Shown here piece by piece: positions 23,975 to 30,992 of a stretch of DNA of 64,000 nt; position 1 is the first letter of the stretch; every line of letters begins with the position of its first letter. The notes beneath the pieces were generated by a model. That model saw only the letters and a list, made by a program, of their open reading frames with translations. It was not told the origin of the DNA and made no database searches. The translations under genes were made by a program, and so were the position numbers. Where the stretch lies: assembly GCA_045653805.1 (NCBI GenBank), contig JAZOMF010000094.1, positions 1-64,000 on the forward strand, given 5' to 3'. This DNA comes from SVTX01 sp045653805 (GTDB taxonomy: Bacteria > Bacillota > Clostridia > Oscillospirales > CAG-272).

Positions 23975-25480
23975 TTATTGTATGGAGGTTGTGGCAGTGG
24001 ATGGGGTGGGGAGAGAGGCGAGTGCCTTGTGTTCAAGCGCTTCTACAGTTCTGATGGCGTATTTTCCGCAGCCTGCGGCAATAGGCAGTCCTCCGGGGCA
24101 TTGTTGCCATTGGGTTGCCAAAATAACGTTGCTCAGTCCGTCCACCTTGTTTTTCTTGCGGAGAGGCAGAGTCTTTTTGGGCAGAATAAAACTCATATAA
24201 GAGCCTATTTCCGAGTCTGTAAAGCGCCTATAAGTGGCAGGTGTCCACACGTCAAGGAGTTTTATGCCCCCTTTGAGGGAGGGGATTGCGGATTCAATTA
24301 TCTTTTCAGCCGCAAGACCGAAATCTTTTTTCCTTTTGTTATATGCCGCACGATTTATCTCTCTTGATCTTATGAAATCCATGCCGGTATCTTCGTCGCA
24401 AAAGGTCATGACTTGCAAAACCGTCTCGCCTGAAGGGGCGTAGCTTTCCTCGTGGGAAAACTCACGGAGGATGAGTCTGTTTGCTCCTATCTCATGCTGA
24501 TATTCGTCGGGAACATTTAAGATAAGGTCTCCGCGAAAGTCCAGATCCTCTTTTTTGCAAGCAAAGGCGCATTGTACCCCCGAAAAGCGCTTAAATCTTG
24601 AGTCGGAGTACATTTTTTGTATCTGTCGGGGAAGAGGGAGATGCAAAAGGTGCTTAAATGCTACCGCAGGGTCTGTGGTGAGGATAAAATAGTCTGCAAA
24701 AATCCGGCGTCCGTCTGAAAGTGTCACTGAGCTTGCATTTCCGTTTTGATGATTTATTTGAGACACTTTACAGTTCAAAAGCAACTTCCCACCAAGAGAG
24801 GAAAATCGCTCTGCCATTCTGTTTGCCATGCCGCGGGAGCCGTATTGGGGAATTCCGCCGTTTTCGCCGCAGAAATGTGCAAAAACAAATATAAGTGCCA
24901 AAGCGCCAAAACCCTCTCCCCAAAATGATGATATAAATTCTCGAAGAAGCGGATGCGTGAAGCGGTCTGAAAGCTCCTTAGCGCTAAATGAGTAATACTT
25001 TCTTAAAGAGGGGATTTTCAAAAGCCCCTTAAATCCGTCCAAGCCCTCATCATGCCGCTCTCCACCAATTCCGCATATTCTTTGAAGTAGCTTTACCGCA
25101 TTAATAAGGGATATTATCTCATTTTTATCGGCAGGGGAGATAGATTCCATTTTATGCTTTACTTTCTCGATGTCGCGATAGAGTGATATTTCTTCGCCGT
25201 CTTTGCGGCAGGTGTAGAGAGTATCGCCTTGAAAAACCTCAATACCGTCACCCAAAGCTCCCAACTCTACCCAGTTTTGGTAGGCAGGTGTGGAGGGGTT
25301 TGTGCCTGTCAGCCAATGTATGCAGTTGTCGATCTCGTAATCTCCTCTTTTCCAGCCCGTGAGATTGCCTCCGGGAGTAGAGTGTCGCTCGCATATGATT
25401 GCCTCGTGTCCGCTCATCAGTGCGTGTATTCCTGCTGAAAGTCCTGAGACACCGCCGCCTATAATTAAAATTTTTGCCAT
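23975..25480 (-). CDS. FAD-dependent oxidoreductase, phytoene desaturase/retinol saturase-like
   Basis: A 501-residue flavoprotein with the dinucleotide motif GGGVSGLSAGIHALMSGHEAIICE at the N-terminus, GGNLTGW, and a C-terminal FAD contact region VILATQWQQCPGGLPIAAGCGK. The overall layout is that of the CrtI/NAD(P)-FAD amine-oxidase superfamily. There are no carotenoid or terpene genes nearby, so the substrate is unknown. The ribosome site GGAAT is modest. It is divergent from the hydrolase at 25637. Confidence 0.85.
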   Translation of the reverse strand: MAKILIIGGGVSGLSAGIHALMSGHEAIICERHSTPGGNLTGWKRGDYEIDNCIHWLTGTNPSTPAYQNWVELGALGDGIEVFQGDTLYTCRKDGEEISLYRDIEKVKHKMESISPADKNEIISLINAVKLLQRICGIGGERHDEGLDGFKGLLKIPSLRKYYSFSAKELSDRFTHPLLREFISSFWGEGFGALALIFVFAHFCGENGGIPQYGSRGMANRMAERFSSLGGKLLLNCKVSQINHQNGNASSVTLSDGRRIFADYFILTTDPAVAFKHLLHLPLPRQIQKMYSDSRFKRFSGVQCAFACKKEDLDFRGDLILNVPDEYQHEIGANRLILREFSHEESYAPSGETVLQVMTFCDEDTGMDFIRSREINRAAYNKRKKDFGLAAEKIIESAIPSLKGGIKLLDVWTPATYRRFTDSEIGSYMSFILPKKTLPLRKKNKVDGLSNVILATQWQQCPGGLPIAAGCGKYAIRTVEALEHKALASLPTPSTATTSIQ

Positions 25481-25579
25481 GGTTATATTCCTTTTTCGTT
25501 TTTTTGTAGGTCCTATTATTATTCCCGATATAGGTGAGATTTTGCGCGAAACCGAAAAAAATTGATTTTTAGTTAGCTA

Positions 25580-25608
25580 TTGCAAAAGGTGGGTATTTAT
25601 GCTATACT
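25580..25608 (+). promoter_or_regulatory. Promoter of the hydrolase-nitroreductase operon
   Basis: TTGCAA (25580-25585), 17 nt, TATACT (25603-25608). Confidence 0.65.
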
Positions 25609-25636
25609 GAATATATAAAGTCAAGGAGATCAAAAA

Positions 25637-26392
25637 ATGGAGCATAAGGAATATAAAAAAATCGTTAAAGAGTCTCAAATAGCATATATTTTTGTCCATG
25701 GAATAGTTGGAACTCCCAATCATTTTGATTTTTTGATGGAATATATGCCCGAAAACGTGTCCGTATGGAAACTTGTGCTTGACGGTCACGGTGGCAAGGT
25801 GGAGGATTTTTCCCACACTTCAATGAAAAAGTGGAGAGCGCAGGTGAAATCTGCCATAGACGAGCTTGCCGAGACTCATAGCCAAATCTATGTGGTTGCC
25901 CATTCTATGGGAACGCTTTTGACTATGGAGCAGGCGATAGTAAATGAAAAAATAGTGAAAATGTTTTGGTTGCAATCTCCTATGTACGCGTTTGTTCAGT
26001 CAAGAATGTTCAAAAATATTGCAAAGATATATTGGGGTAATATCAGTGAGGATGATATTAACGCTATGTCGGCATACAAATGCTACGGAATAGGTCCTTC
26101 ACGAAATTTGTTTAAATATATCGGCTGGGCGCCAAGGTTTTTAGAGTTGTTATCTCAAATGAAGCGTGCGCGCAGGGATATATGTCTTTTGAAAACTCCG
26201 TGTATTGCTATGCAAGCCGATAATGACGACGTGGTGTCCGCTCGTTCCGCAAAGGTTTTGAGCAAAAATCCATGTATTACGGTTCATCATCTTAAAAAAT
26301 CCGGACATTTTTATTACGAAGCTGAGGAAGCCGCCTTTATGAAGTCGGAATTTAAGCGCTTTGTTGAAGACAGTGTGAAAAAAGAGGTGTAA
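25637..26392 (+). CDS. Alpha/beta hydrolase (carboxylesterase/lipase-like)
   Basis: A 251-residue hydrolase with the oxyanion HGIVGTP (residues 21-27), the nucleophile elbow AHSMG near residue 90, an Asp in ADNDDVV (about 194-200) and a catalytic His in SGHFYY near residue 222. No signal peptide, so cytosolic. It resembles monoacylglycerol lipase or Est30-type esterases, but the substrate is open. GGAG is upstream of the ATG. First of four closely packed plus-strand genes. Confidence 0.85.
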   Translation: MEHKEYKKIVKESQIAYIFVHGIVGTPNHFDFLMEYMPENVSVWKLVLDGHGGKVEDFSHTSMKKWRAQVKSAIDELAETHSQIYVVAHSMGTLLTMEQAIVNEKIVKMFWLQSPMYAFVQSRMFKNIAKIYWGNISEDDINAMSAYKCYGIGPSRNLFKYIGWAPRFLELLSQMKRARRDICLLKTPCIAMQADNDDVVSARSAKVLSKNPCITVHHLKKSGHFYYEAEEAAFMKSEFKRFVEDSVKKEV

Positions 26393-26396
26393 ATAG

Positions 26397-26567
26397 ATGG
26401 ATGAAAAGAAAAAGAGCCTTTTTATCGAGCAGAAAAAGACCTTGGATGTCTTTCTTGCAAGAGGGGCTATATCGAAAGCGCAATACGATAAAAGCTATGG
26501 CGACCTCATAAAGCTTATGGGAATGGAAGAGGTAGCCGCAGTCCTTGAAAGAGAGGAAAAAGCATGA
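26397..26567 (+). CDS. Small uncharacterised protein (56 aa)
   Basis: A short frame starting MDEKKKSLFIEQKKTLDVFL and ending LEREEKA. GAGGTG lies seven bases before the ATG, inside the end of the hydrolase gene, and the stop overlaps the nitroreductase start as ATGA. The sequence is helical and charged, with an ISKAQYDKSYGDL stretch that looks like a short SHOCT-style helix pair. The tight packing on both sides supports it being real; its role is unknown. Confidence 0.7.
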   Translation: MDEKKKSLFIEQKKTLDVFLARGAISKAQYDKSYGDLIKLMGMEEVAAVLEREEKA

Positions 26568-27094
26568 ATTTCAGAGAAATAGCATTGGCAAGACAGTCTT
26601 GCCGCAAATATAATAAAACGAGAGAGGTGGAGTCGGAAAAGCTTTCTGCAATTCTTGAAACCGGCAGACTTTCTCCCTCTGCCTGCAACGGTCAGCCCTA
26701 TCATATCACTGTTTGCCGTGGCGAGAGCGCATCGCAGGTGGCACGGGCAGTCATGGGCATGGGAATGAACAAGTTTGCCGCAGATGCACCTATATTGCTG
26801 GTTATCTCCGAAGAGGATTACGTTGCCAGCGCGGCACTGGGCGCAAAGGTCAAGGGCAACGATTACCGCTCTATGGACATCGGAATACTTGTGGCGTACA
26901 TTACCGCAGAGGCGACGGCGCAGGGGCTTTCTACCTGCATTCTAGGTTGGCTCGACGATAAGAAGATACGCGAAATATGCGGTCTTTCAAAGCCCGTAAG
27001 ATTGGTTATCACTCTCGGATATGCCATAGATGACGATAAGCTCCGTGAGAAAAAGCGCAAGAGTCTTGATGAGCTTGTAAGCGAGAAAGTGTGA
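26564..27094 (+). CDS. Nitroreductase family protein
   Basis: A 176-residue FMN-binding nitroreductase-fold protein: ARQSCRKYNKT near the N-terminus (phosphate contact), LSPSACNGQPYHITV, and GLSTCILGWLDDKKIRE. Members reduce nitro compounds, quinones or flavins with NAD(P)H. ATGA overlap with the preceding small gene shows translational coupling. Substrate unknown. Confidence 0.88.
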   Translation: MNFREIALARQSCRKYNKTREVESEKLSAILETGRLSPSACNGQPYHITVCRGESASQVARAVMGMGMNKFAADAPILLVISEEDYVASAALGAKVKGNDYRSMDIGILVAYITAEATAQGLSTCILGWLDDKKIREICGLSKPVRLVITLGYAIDDDKLREKKRKSLDELVSEKV

Positions 27095-27098
27095 CCGA

Positions 27099-27404
27099 AT
27101 GACAAAGGTTAGAATAACCGTTATGTGCCGCGCGGAGCATGCCGCTCTTATCGAAAAATATGAAAACCCCTTGGAAAATCCTTGTGAAATGACCGTTGGC
27201 GACGTTTTCGTGTCGGTGAATGCGGAAAAGCCCGAGGGAATGTGTTCGGTGGCGTGGGACTGTATGTACGAGTTTGTCAAAACTCTCGCCGAGGGTGGAG
27301 GAAACTTTTTCGATGGCTGGATGAAAGACCCTTACTCTGCAATGGTAAGCTGTAACGATGGATTTCGCCCCGTGACTTATTATATCGAAGCGATAGATGA
27401 ATAA
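27099..27404 (+). CDS. TIGR04076 family protein
   Basis: A 101-residue protein matching the TIGR04076 pattern: KVRITVMCRAEH at the start, a central GDVFVS, CSVAWDCMYEFVKTLAEGG, and a C-terminal CNDGFRPVTYYIEAI. Four cysteines could bind metal. Function unknown. It begins four bases after the nitroreductase stop with a weak ribosome site, and ends the operon. Confidence 0.82.
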   Translation: MTKVRITVMCRAEHAALIEKYENPLENPCEMTVGDVFVSVNAEKPEGMCSVAWDCMYEFVKTLAEGGGNFFDGWMKDPYSAMVSCNDGFRPVTYYIEAIDE

Positions 27405-27459
27405 GCAAAAGAAGGAGCATAAAGCGGACTTCTCATAAGGATGTTTGGATATTCTTCTT

Positions 27460-27486
27460 GTAGGGGTCGACGTCCTCGGCGACCCG
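27460..27486 (+). repeat. 27-nt hairpin repeat R2
   Basis: Exact copy of the element with stem GGGTCG...CGACCC and 10-nt loop, plus orientation, downstream of the RAYT gene. Confidence 0.9.
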
Positions 27487-27523
27487 TTAAGGAAAATTTG
27501 ATCCGCAGAAGACAAATAGATAA

Positions 27524-27562
27524 CCCCGACAGATTTTTAAATTCTGTCGGGGATCATTTTAT
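27524..27562. terminator. Terminator between the TIGR04076 and RAYT genes
   Basis: CCCCGACAGA pairs with TCTGTCGGGG (27524-27533/27543-27552). The plus tail is ATCATTTTATT, the minus tail TTATCTATTTG; it could serve both converging transcripts. Confidence 0.7.
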
Positions 27563-27581
27563 TCTGTTAGATAAATTGTAT

Positions 27582-27731
27582 TTATCCAACTGTATTCAAT
27601 TTGAAGATACCACCTTGAAAAACAATATCATTTCCTTGAGCATCTTTGTAAAACGATACATTTTCCGTTAACTCAAAGCCTAAACTCTTTAATAAGGATA
27701 GGCAAAGCCCATACCTCTTATTCTTCTGCAT
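27582..27731 (-). CDS. Possible small protein overlapping the RAYT 3' end
   Basis: A 49-codon frame starting MQKNKRYGLCLSLLKSLGFE and ending GGIFKLNTVG. Its ATG lies inside the last codons of the transposase in another frame. The composition looks protein-like (hydrophobic first half, then FYKDAQGNDIVFQGG), but no ribosome site is evident. It could be a fragment of an older gene next to the element. Confidence 0.35.
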   Translation of the reverse strand: MQKNKRYGLCLSLLKSLGFELTENVSFYKDAQGNDIVFQGGIFKLNTVG

Positions 27732-28233
27732 ATAATTCATCGAAGTACCAGCGGACAGGGTTTTCGTAAATGTATTTCGCGATCTCCTCGTAATCCTTTC
27801 GTCCTCTGATAACGTGATCGTAAAATCCTCGTTGCCATATATTCTCGCCGTATTCTTTATTGCAAAATCTTTTGAACGTCGATACAAAATGCGACACGAA
27901 TGACGTTTGCTTTGTAGGGGTCGACGTCCTCGGCGACCCGTCCTCATGAACAAACAATATAAGATGGATATGGTTTGGCATAATAACGTATTGATCTACG
28001 GTTAAATTTTCATAAAATTCATTCATTTGTTTTATGTATTTATCCGCAACCATTCCGCGTGGCAACAATTCCACGTTCTGCGGGTCGCCGAGGACGTCGA
28101 CCCCTACGATTCGAGATAAAATCTGTCGCCTTTTGTCCGTGCAAATCGTTATAAAATATGCACCTGTTGTGTTGTAATCAAATGCCTGTAACCTGGTAGG
28201 TTTTCTTTTCGGCACTTCATTTTCTTTATCCAT
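27718..28233 (-). CDS. REP-associated tyrosine transposase (RAYT, IS200-like Y1 family)
   Basis: A 171-residue HUH transposase with GAYFITICTDKRRQIL near residues 24-39, the HUH pair in YVIMPNHIHLIL (His88, His90) and the RAYT-type GFYDHVIRGRKDYEE and YIYENPVRW near the C-terminus. RAYTs are single-copy domesticated relatives of IS200 that act on REP hairpins. Two copies of the 27-nt repeat lie in frame inside it: residues 43-51 (VGVDVLGDP) and 98-107 (DGSPRTSTPT), on either side of the catalytic histidines, in opposite orientation. ATG 28233 follows GGGTGA. Two more copies flank the gene. Confidence 0.9.
   Translation of the reverse strand: MDKENEVPKRKPTRLQAFDYNTTGAYFITICTDKRRQILSRIVGVDVLGDPQNVELLPRGMVADKYIKQMNEFYENLTVDQYVIMPNHIHLILFVHEDGSPRTSTPTKQTSFVSHFVSTFKRFCNKEYGENIWQRGFYDHVIRGRKDYEEIAKYIYENPVRWYFDELYAEE
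27914..27940 (+). repeat. 27-nt hairpin repeat R3, inside the RAYT gene
   Basis: Exact copy, plus orientation, read by the transposase on the minus strand as nine codons with no stop (GSPRTSTP core). Confidence 0.92.
28081..28107 (-). repeat. 27-nt hairpin repeat R4, inside the RAYT gene
   Basis: Exact copy, minus orientation; it starts exactly on a codon boundary of the transposase and encodes VGVDVLGDP. Confidence 0.92.
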
Positions 28234-28263
28234 TTTCATCACCCATTTCATTATAACACAAAT

Positions 28264-28289
28264 CGGCAGAGAAAACAATATCTCTGCCG
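28264..28289. other. Hairpin upstream of the RAYT gene
   Basis: CGGCAGAGA pairs with TCTCTGCCG around an 8-nt loop. On the minus strand it is followed by ATTTGTGTT, so it is a weak terminator candidate for the gene ending at 28382; it may also bound the element. Confidence 0.5.
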
Positions 28290-28303
28290 AAATTTGGTTG
28301 TGG

Positions 28304-28330
28304 CGGGTCGCCGAGGACGTCGACCCCTAC
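28304..28330 (-). repeat. 27-nt hairpin repeat R5
   Basis: Exact copy in minus orientation between the RAYT gene and the YgjP-like gene. Confidence 0.9.
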
Positions 28331-28381
28331 GGTGTAATCATCCTTATGTAAATTTGCGCCAATACTCCTTCTTTTAGTTTG

Positions 28382-29110
28382 TCATAGATTGATATTGACC
28401 TTTTCAACCATTTTCCTCTTGTCTTTATAGTCTGGCACGAAGGGGGAAAGCTCGGCATAATAGCTTTTAGAGTGATCCGGATGAATAAAATGTGTAAATT
28501 CGTGATATACCACGTATTCGATGCAATCCACGGGGGCGTGAACGAGAGCGTAATTGAAGGTCAATATCCTTTTGGTTGAATTACAGCTGCCCCAACGGCT
28601 CTTCATGTGCCTGAATTTTATTTCGGGCATATCGGGTACATATTTTGTAAAGCATGGATGTGCGTCGGTGCAAATGCTCTCTATCATTTCTCGGCATAGC
28701 TCGTCAAGGTGCTTTTGCAAAAGTCTTTTCTTCAAGTCGATGTCCTCGGTATCCTTGACGGTAAGAACAAGATTACCTCCTACCATTTCCACTCGGTTTT
28801 TGCTTCCTTTTTGGATAGAGAGCGGAATAGGATCGCCAAATATTATGATATTGTTGACGTCATCGAGCCCGACAAGAATTTTTTGTGCAGATGACGACAA
28901 ATCTTCGTATTTTTGCAGAGCAGAGAGGATAAAATCAGATTTTTCCATAAGTATTCTGTCTATATCCCCTTGTGATACTTTCATCGGCGCCGAGACGTGA
29001 ACTGTAAGATCGCGTTTTATTCGAATGTTGACATTTTTGACTTTTTTTCGTTGCAGGTCATATTTTACCGCCCTGCCTGATAAAATGATAGATTTTGTCA
29101 TTTTGATCAT
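28382..29110 (-). CDS. YgjP-like zinc metallopeptidase (DUF45/M48 relative)
   Basis: A 242-residue protein with the DUF45 signatures: FRHMKSRWGSCNSTKRILTF near residues 162-181 and the zinc site YHEFTHFIHPDHSKSYY near residue 202, where HEFTH gives two His ligands and Glu the catalyst. No signal peptide. Its substrates are unknown. The start is uncertain: ATG 29110 lies a few bases after the pepF stop with a weak ribosome site, and ATG 29101 is also possible. Coupled to pepF. Confidence 0.87.
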   Translation of the reverse strand: MIKMTKSIILSGRAVKYDLQRKKVKNVNIRIKRDLTVHVSAPMKVSQGDIDRILMEKSDFILSALQKYEDLSSSAQKILVGLDDVNNIIIFGDPIPLSIQKGSKNRVEMVGGNLVLTVKDTEDIDLKKRLLQKHLDELCREMIESICTDAHPCFTKYVPDMPEIKFRHMKSRWGSCNSTKRILTFNYALVHAPVDCIEYVVYHEFTHFIHPDHSKSYYAELSPFVPDYKDKRKMVEKVNINL

Positions 29111-29116
29111 CAAGCT

Positions 29117-30877
29117 TTATTTACTTGTTTCCGCAATAAATTCGTCGATCTTGTCTGCGATTATTTGGAGGCTCTTTCTCCAGAATTCGGGCTCGGTGAG
29201 ATCGATTCCTGCGATATGTGCAACGTTTTCTACGCTCTCAACAGTGGTTGCCTTGAGAAGTGCGCGGTATTTAGGCAGGAATGCCTCTCCCTCCTCTAAA
29301 TACTTCGCGTAGAGACCGCGGGAGAAGAGTCCGCCAAATGCATAGGGGAAGTTGTAGTAGCTGAGTCCTGCGCTGAAATAATGGCTCTTGCAGCACCACA
29401 TATAGGGGTGGAGCGTGCTTTCGTCAAGTCCTTCGCCGTAGGCTTCCTTCTGGGCGTTGGTCATTATTTCTTCAAGGTCCTTTGCAAAGAGGAAAGTGTT
29501 CTTGCGGCGTCTTATTACCTCGTCCTCAAAGAGAAAGCGAGAGTAGATGTCCACGATGATCTGTGTGCAATCCTGAAGCTGGCTTTCGATAAGCTGTATC
29601 TTTTCCTCCCCCTCGGATTTTGCGATGGCGTCGTTTACGATAATAAGCTCGTTGAAGTTGGATGCGGTCTCCGCTACGGGCATGGTGTAGCCTGTGTTGA
29701 GAGGACGGTGATCTTGAATCATCATTCCGTGATAAGCGTGCCCCAGCTCGTGAGCGAGAGTAACCACCGAGCCGAAGCTACCCGAGAAGTTGGTGAGCAC
29801 GCGGCTCTGCTTGAGGAAGGGAAGATTGGAGCAGAATGCGCCGCCAACCTTGCCCGCTCTGGGATAGAAGTCGATCCAATCGTTCTTGAACGCTTCATCA
29901 ACCATTTCTGCCATATCGGGAGCAAAGCTTCCAAAGTGCTCTACGAGATAAGCGTGAGCTTCCTCGGCAGTAAAGGTCTTGCCGCCCGCCTTGCCCATGG
30001 GAGTATAAAGCTCATACCAAGGAAGACCGTTCTTAAATCCCAGAAGCTCTGCCTTGTGGCGGAGATACTGACGGAATTTGGGCATGTATTCACGCATCGC
30101 CTCAAGCATAGCATCAAGGGTTTCTTTCTTCATTCTGGAATGCTCGAGAGTCATAGCAAGTGGATTCTCGTATCCGCGAAGCTCTGCCTCGGTGTTGACC
30201 TGCGCCTTAATGCTGTTAAGAGCAAATGCGATGGGGTCTTTGATCTTTCTGTAACAGGCAAGCTCTGCCTCAAATGCAGATTTTCTTGCCTCGGGGTCGT
30301 CGCTCTCTGCCATGCCACGGATTGCCGAGAGAGTGGTCTTTTCGCCCTTGTAGTCAACCTCAACGGTTGCGGTAAGGTAGGAGAAGAGGTCACCCCAGGC
30401 GCGGCCGCCCGAAAGGTTAAGGCGTGCGAAAACGTCCTCCGCCTCGTCGCTCAAGTTGTGGGAAACAGACGCCTTTACTTCGCTGAAATAGAATTTATAC
30501 TGCGCAAGAATCTCGTCGGAGGAGAGAACCTCGTCAAGATTTTCGATCTTGCCGACGTACTTTTCAAACATTACGTTTTCCTTGGCGGTGCTCGCCATAA
30601 GGGATTGTATCTTGGTCATGATACCCGAAACCTCTTGGTCGGTGCTGTTTGCCGAGCGACGGAGGCTGCAGTATCCTGCAATCTTGCGCACGAGAACTGT
30701 AGTGGTTTCCTTGAGATCAATTATCTCGCGGAGAGACTTTGCCGGATCGTCATAATTCAGCGCGGCGACAAGGCTCTTGTAGATAGCAACGTTTTTCTCA
30801 AGCGCGGCGATATCCTCGGCAAGTGCAGGATCGTCGATTCCCTTATAAAATATTTCAAGTGACCATTCGTTGTACAT
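29117..30877 (-). CDS. pepF: Oligoendopeptidase F (M3 family)
   Basis: A cytosolic zinc peptidase that cuts oligopeptides of about 7-17 residues. The 586-residue protein has the HELGHAYHG zinc motif near residue 380 and the mostly helical M3 architecture, with RVLTNFSGSFGSVVTLAHELGH before it. AAGGAG precedes ATG 30877. It has its own promoter and is followed directly by the YgjP-like peptidase, so two peptidases share an operon. Confidence 0.93.
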   Translation of the reverse strand: MYNEWSLEIFYKGIDDPALAEDIAALEKNVAIYKSLVAALNYDDPAKSLREIIDLKETTTVLVRKIAGYCSLRRSANSTDQEVSGIMTKIQSLMASTAKENVMFEKYVGKIENLDEVLSSDEILAQYKFYFSEVKASVSHNLSDEAEDVFARLNLSGGRAWGDLFSYLTATVEVDYKGEKTTLSAIRGMAESDDPEARKSAFEAELACYRKIKDPIAFALNSIKAQVNTEAELRGYENPLAMTLEHSRMKKETLDAMLEAMREYMPKFRQYLRHKAELLGFKNGLPWYELYTPMGKAGGKTFTAEEAHAYLVEHFGSFAPDMAEMVDEAFKNDWIDFYPRAGKVGGAFCSNLPFLKQSRVLTNFSGSFGSVVTLAHELGHAYHGMMIQDHRPLNTGYTMPVAETASNFNELIIVNDAIAKSEGEEKIQLIESQLQDCTQIIVDIYSRFLFEDEVIRRRKNTFLFAKDLEEIMTNAQKEAYGEGLDESTLHPYMWCCKSHYFSAGLSYYNFPYAFGGLFSRGLYAKYLEEGEAFLPKYRALLKATTVESVENVAHIAGIDLTEPEFWRKSLQIIADKIDEFIAETSK

Positions 30878-30915
30878 TTTGGATTCTCCTTGATATGTAA
30901 AATTAACATAATACT

Positions 30916-30944
30916 ATTATAAGGATATTTGGGCGCTTTGTCAA
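30916..30944 (-). promoter_or_regulatory. pepF promoter
   Basis: On the minus strand TTGACA (30944-30939), 17 nt, TATAAT (30921-30916). Confidence 0.85.
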
Positions 30945-30945
30945 G

Positions 30946-30988
30946 CAAAAATTAATGCCTCGGACTCAGTCCGAGGCATTAATTTTTG
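30946..30988 (-). terminator. Terminator of the P-type ATPase gene
   Basis: A 20-bp perfect stem (CAAAAATTAATGCCTCGGAC and its complement) around TCA just after the ATPase stop; the lower stem supplies a T run on either strand. Confidence 0.85.
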
Positions 30989-30992
30989 TTTA

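Noticed and set aside
27441..27671. Plus-strand frame reading through repeat R2
   Set aside because: It starts in the repeat, has no ribosome site and crosses a terminator.
27460..28330. CRISPR array suspected from the repeated 27-mer
   Set aside because: Copies are in both orientations, unevenly spaced, two are inside a transposase gene, and no cas genes are present; REP-type repeat fits better.
29381..30862. 493-codon open frame antisense to pepF
   Set aside because: pepF has the HExxH motif and full family length; the opposite frame is a by-product.
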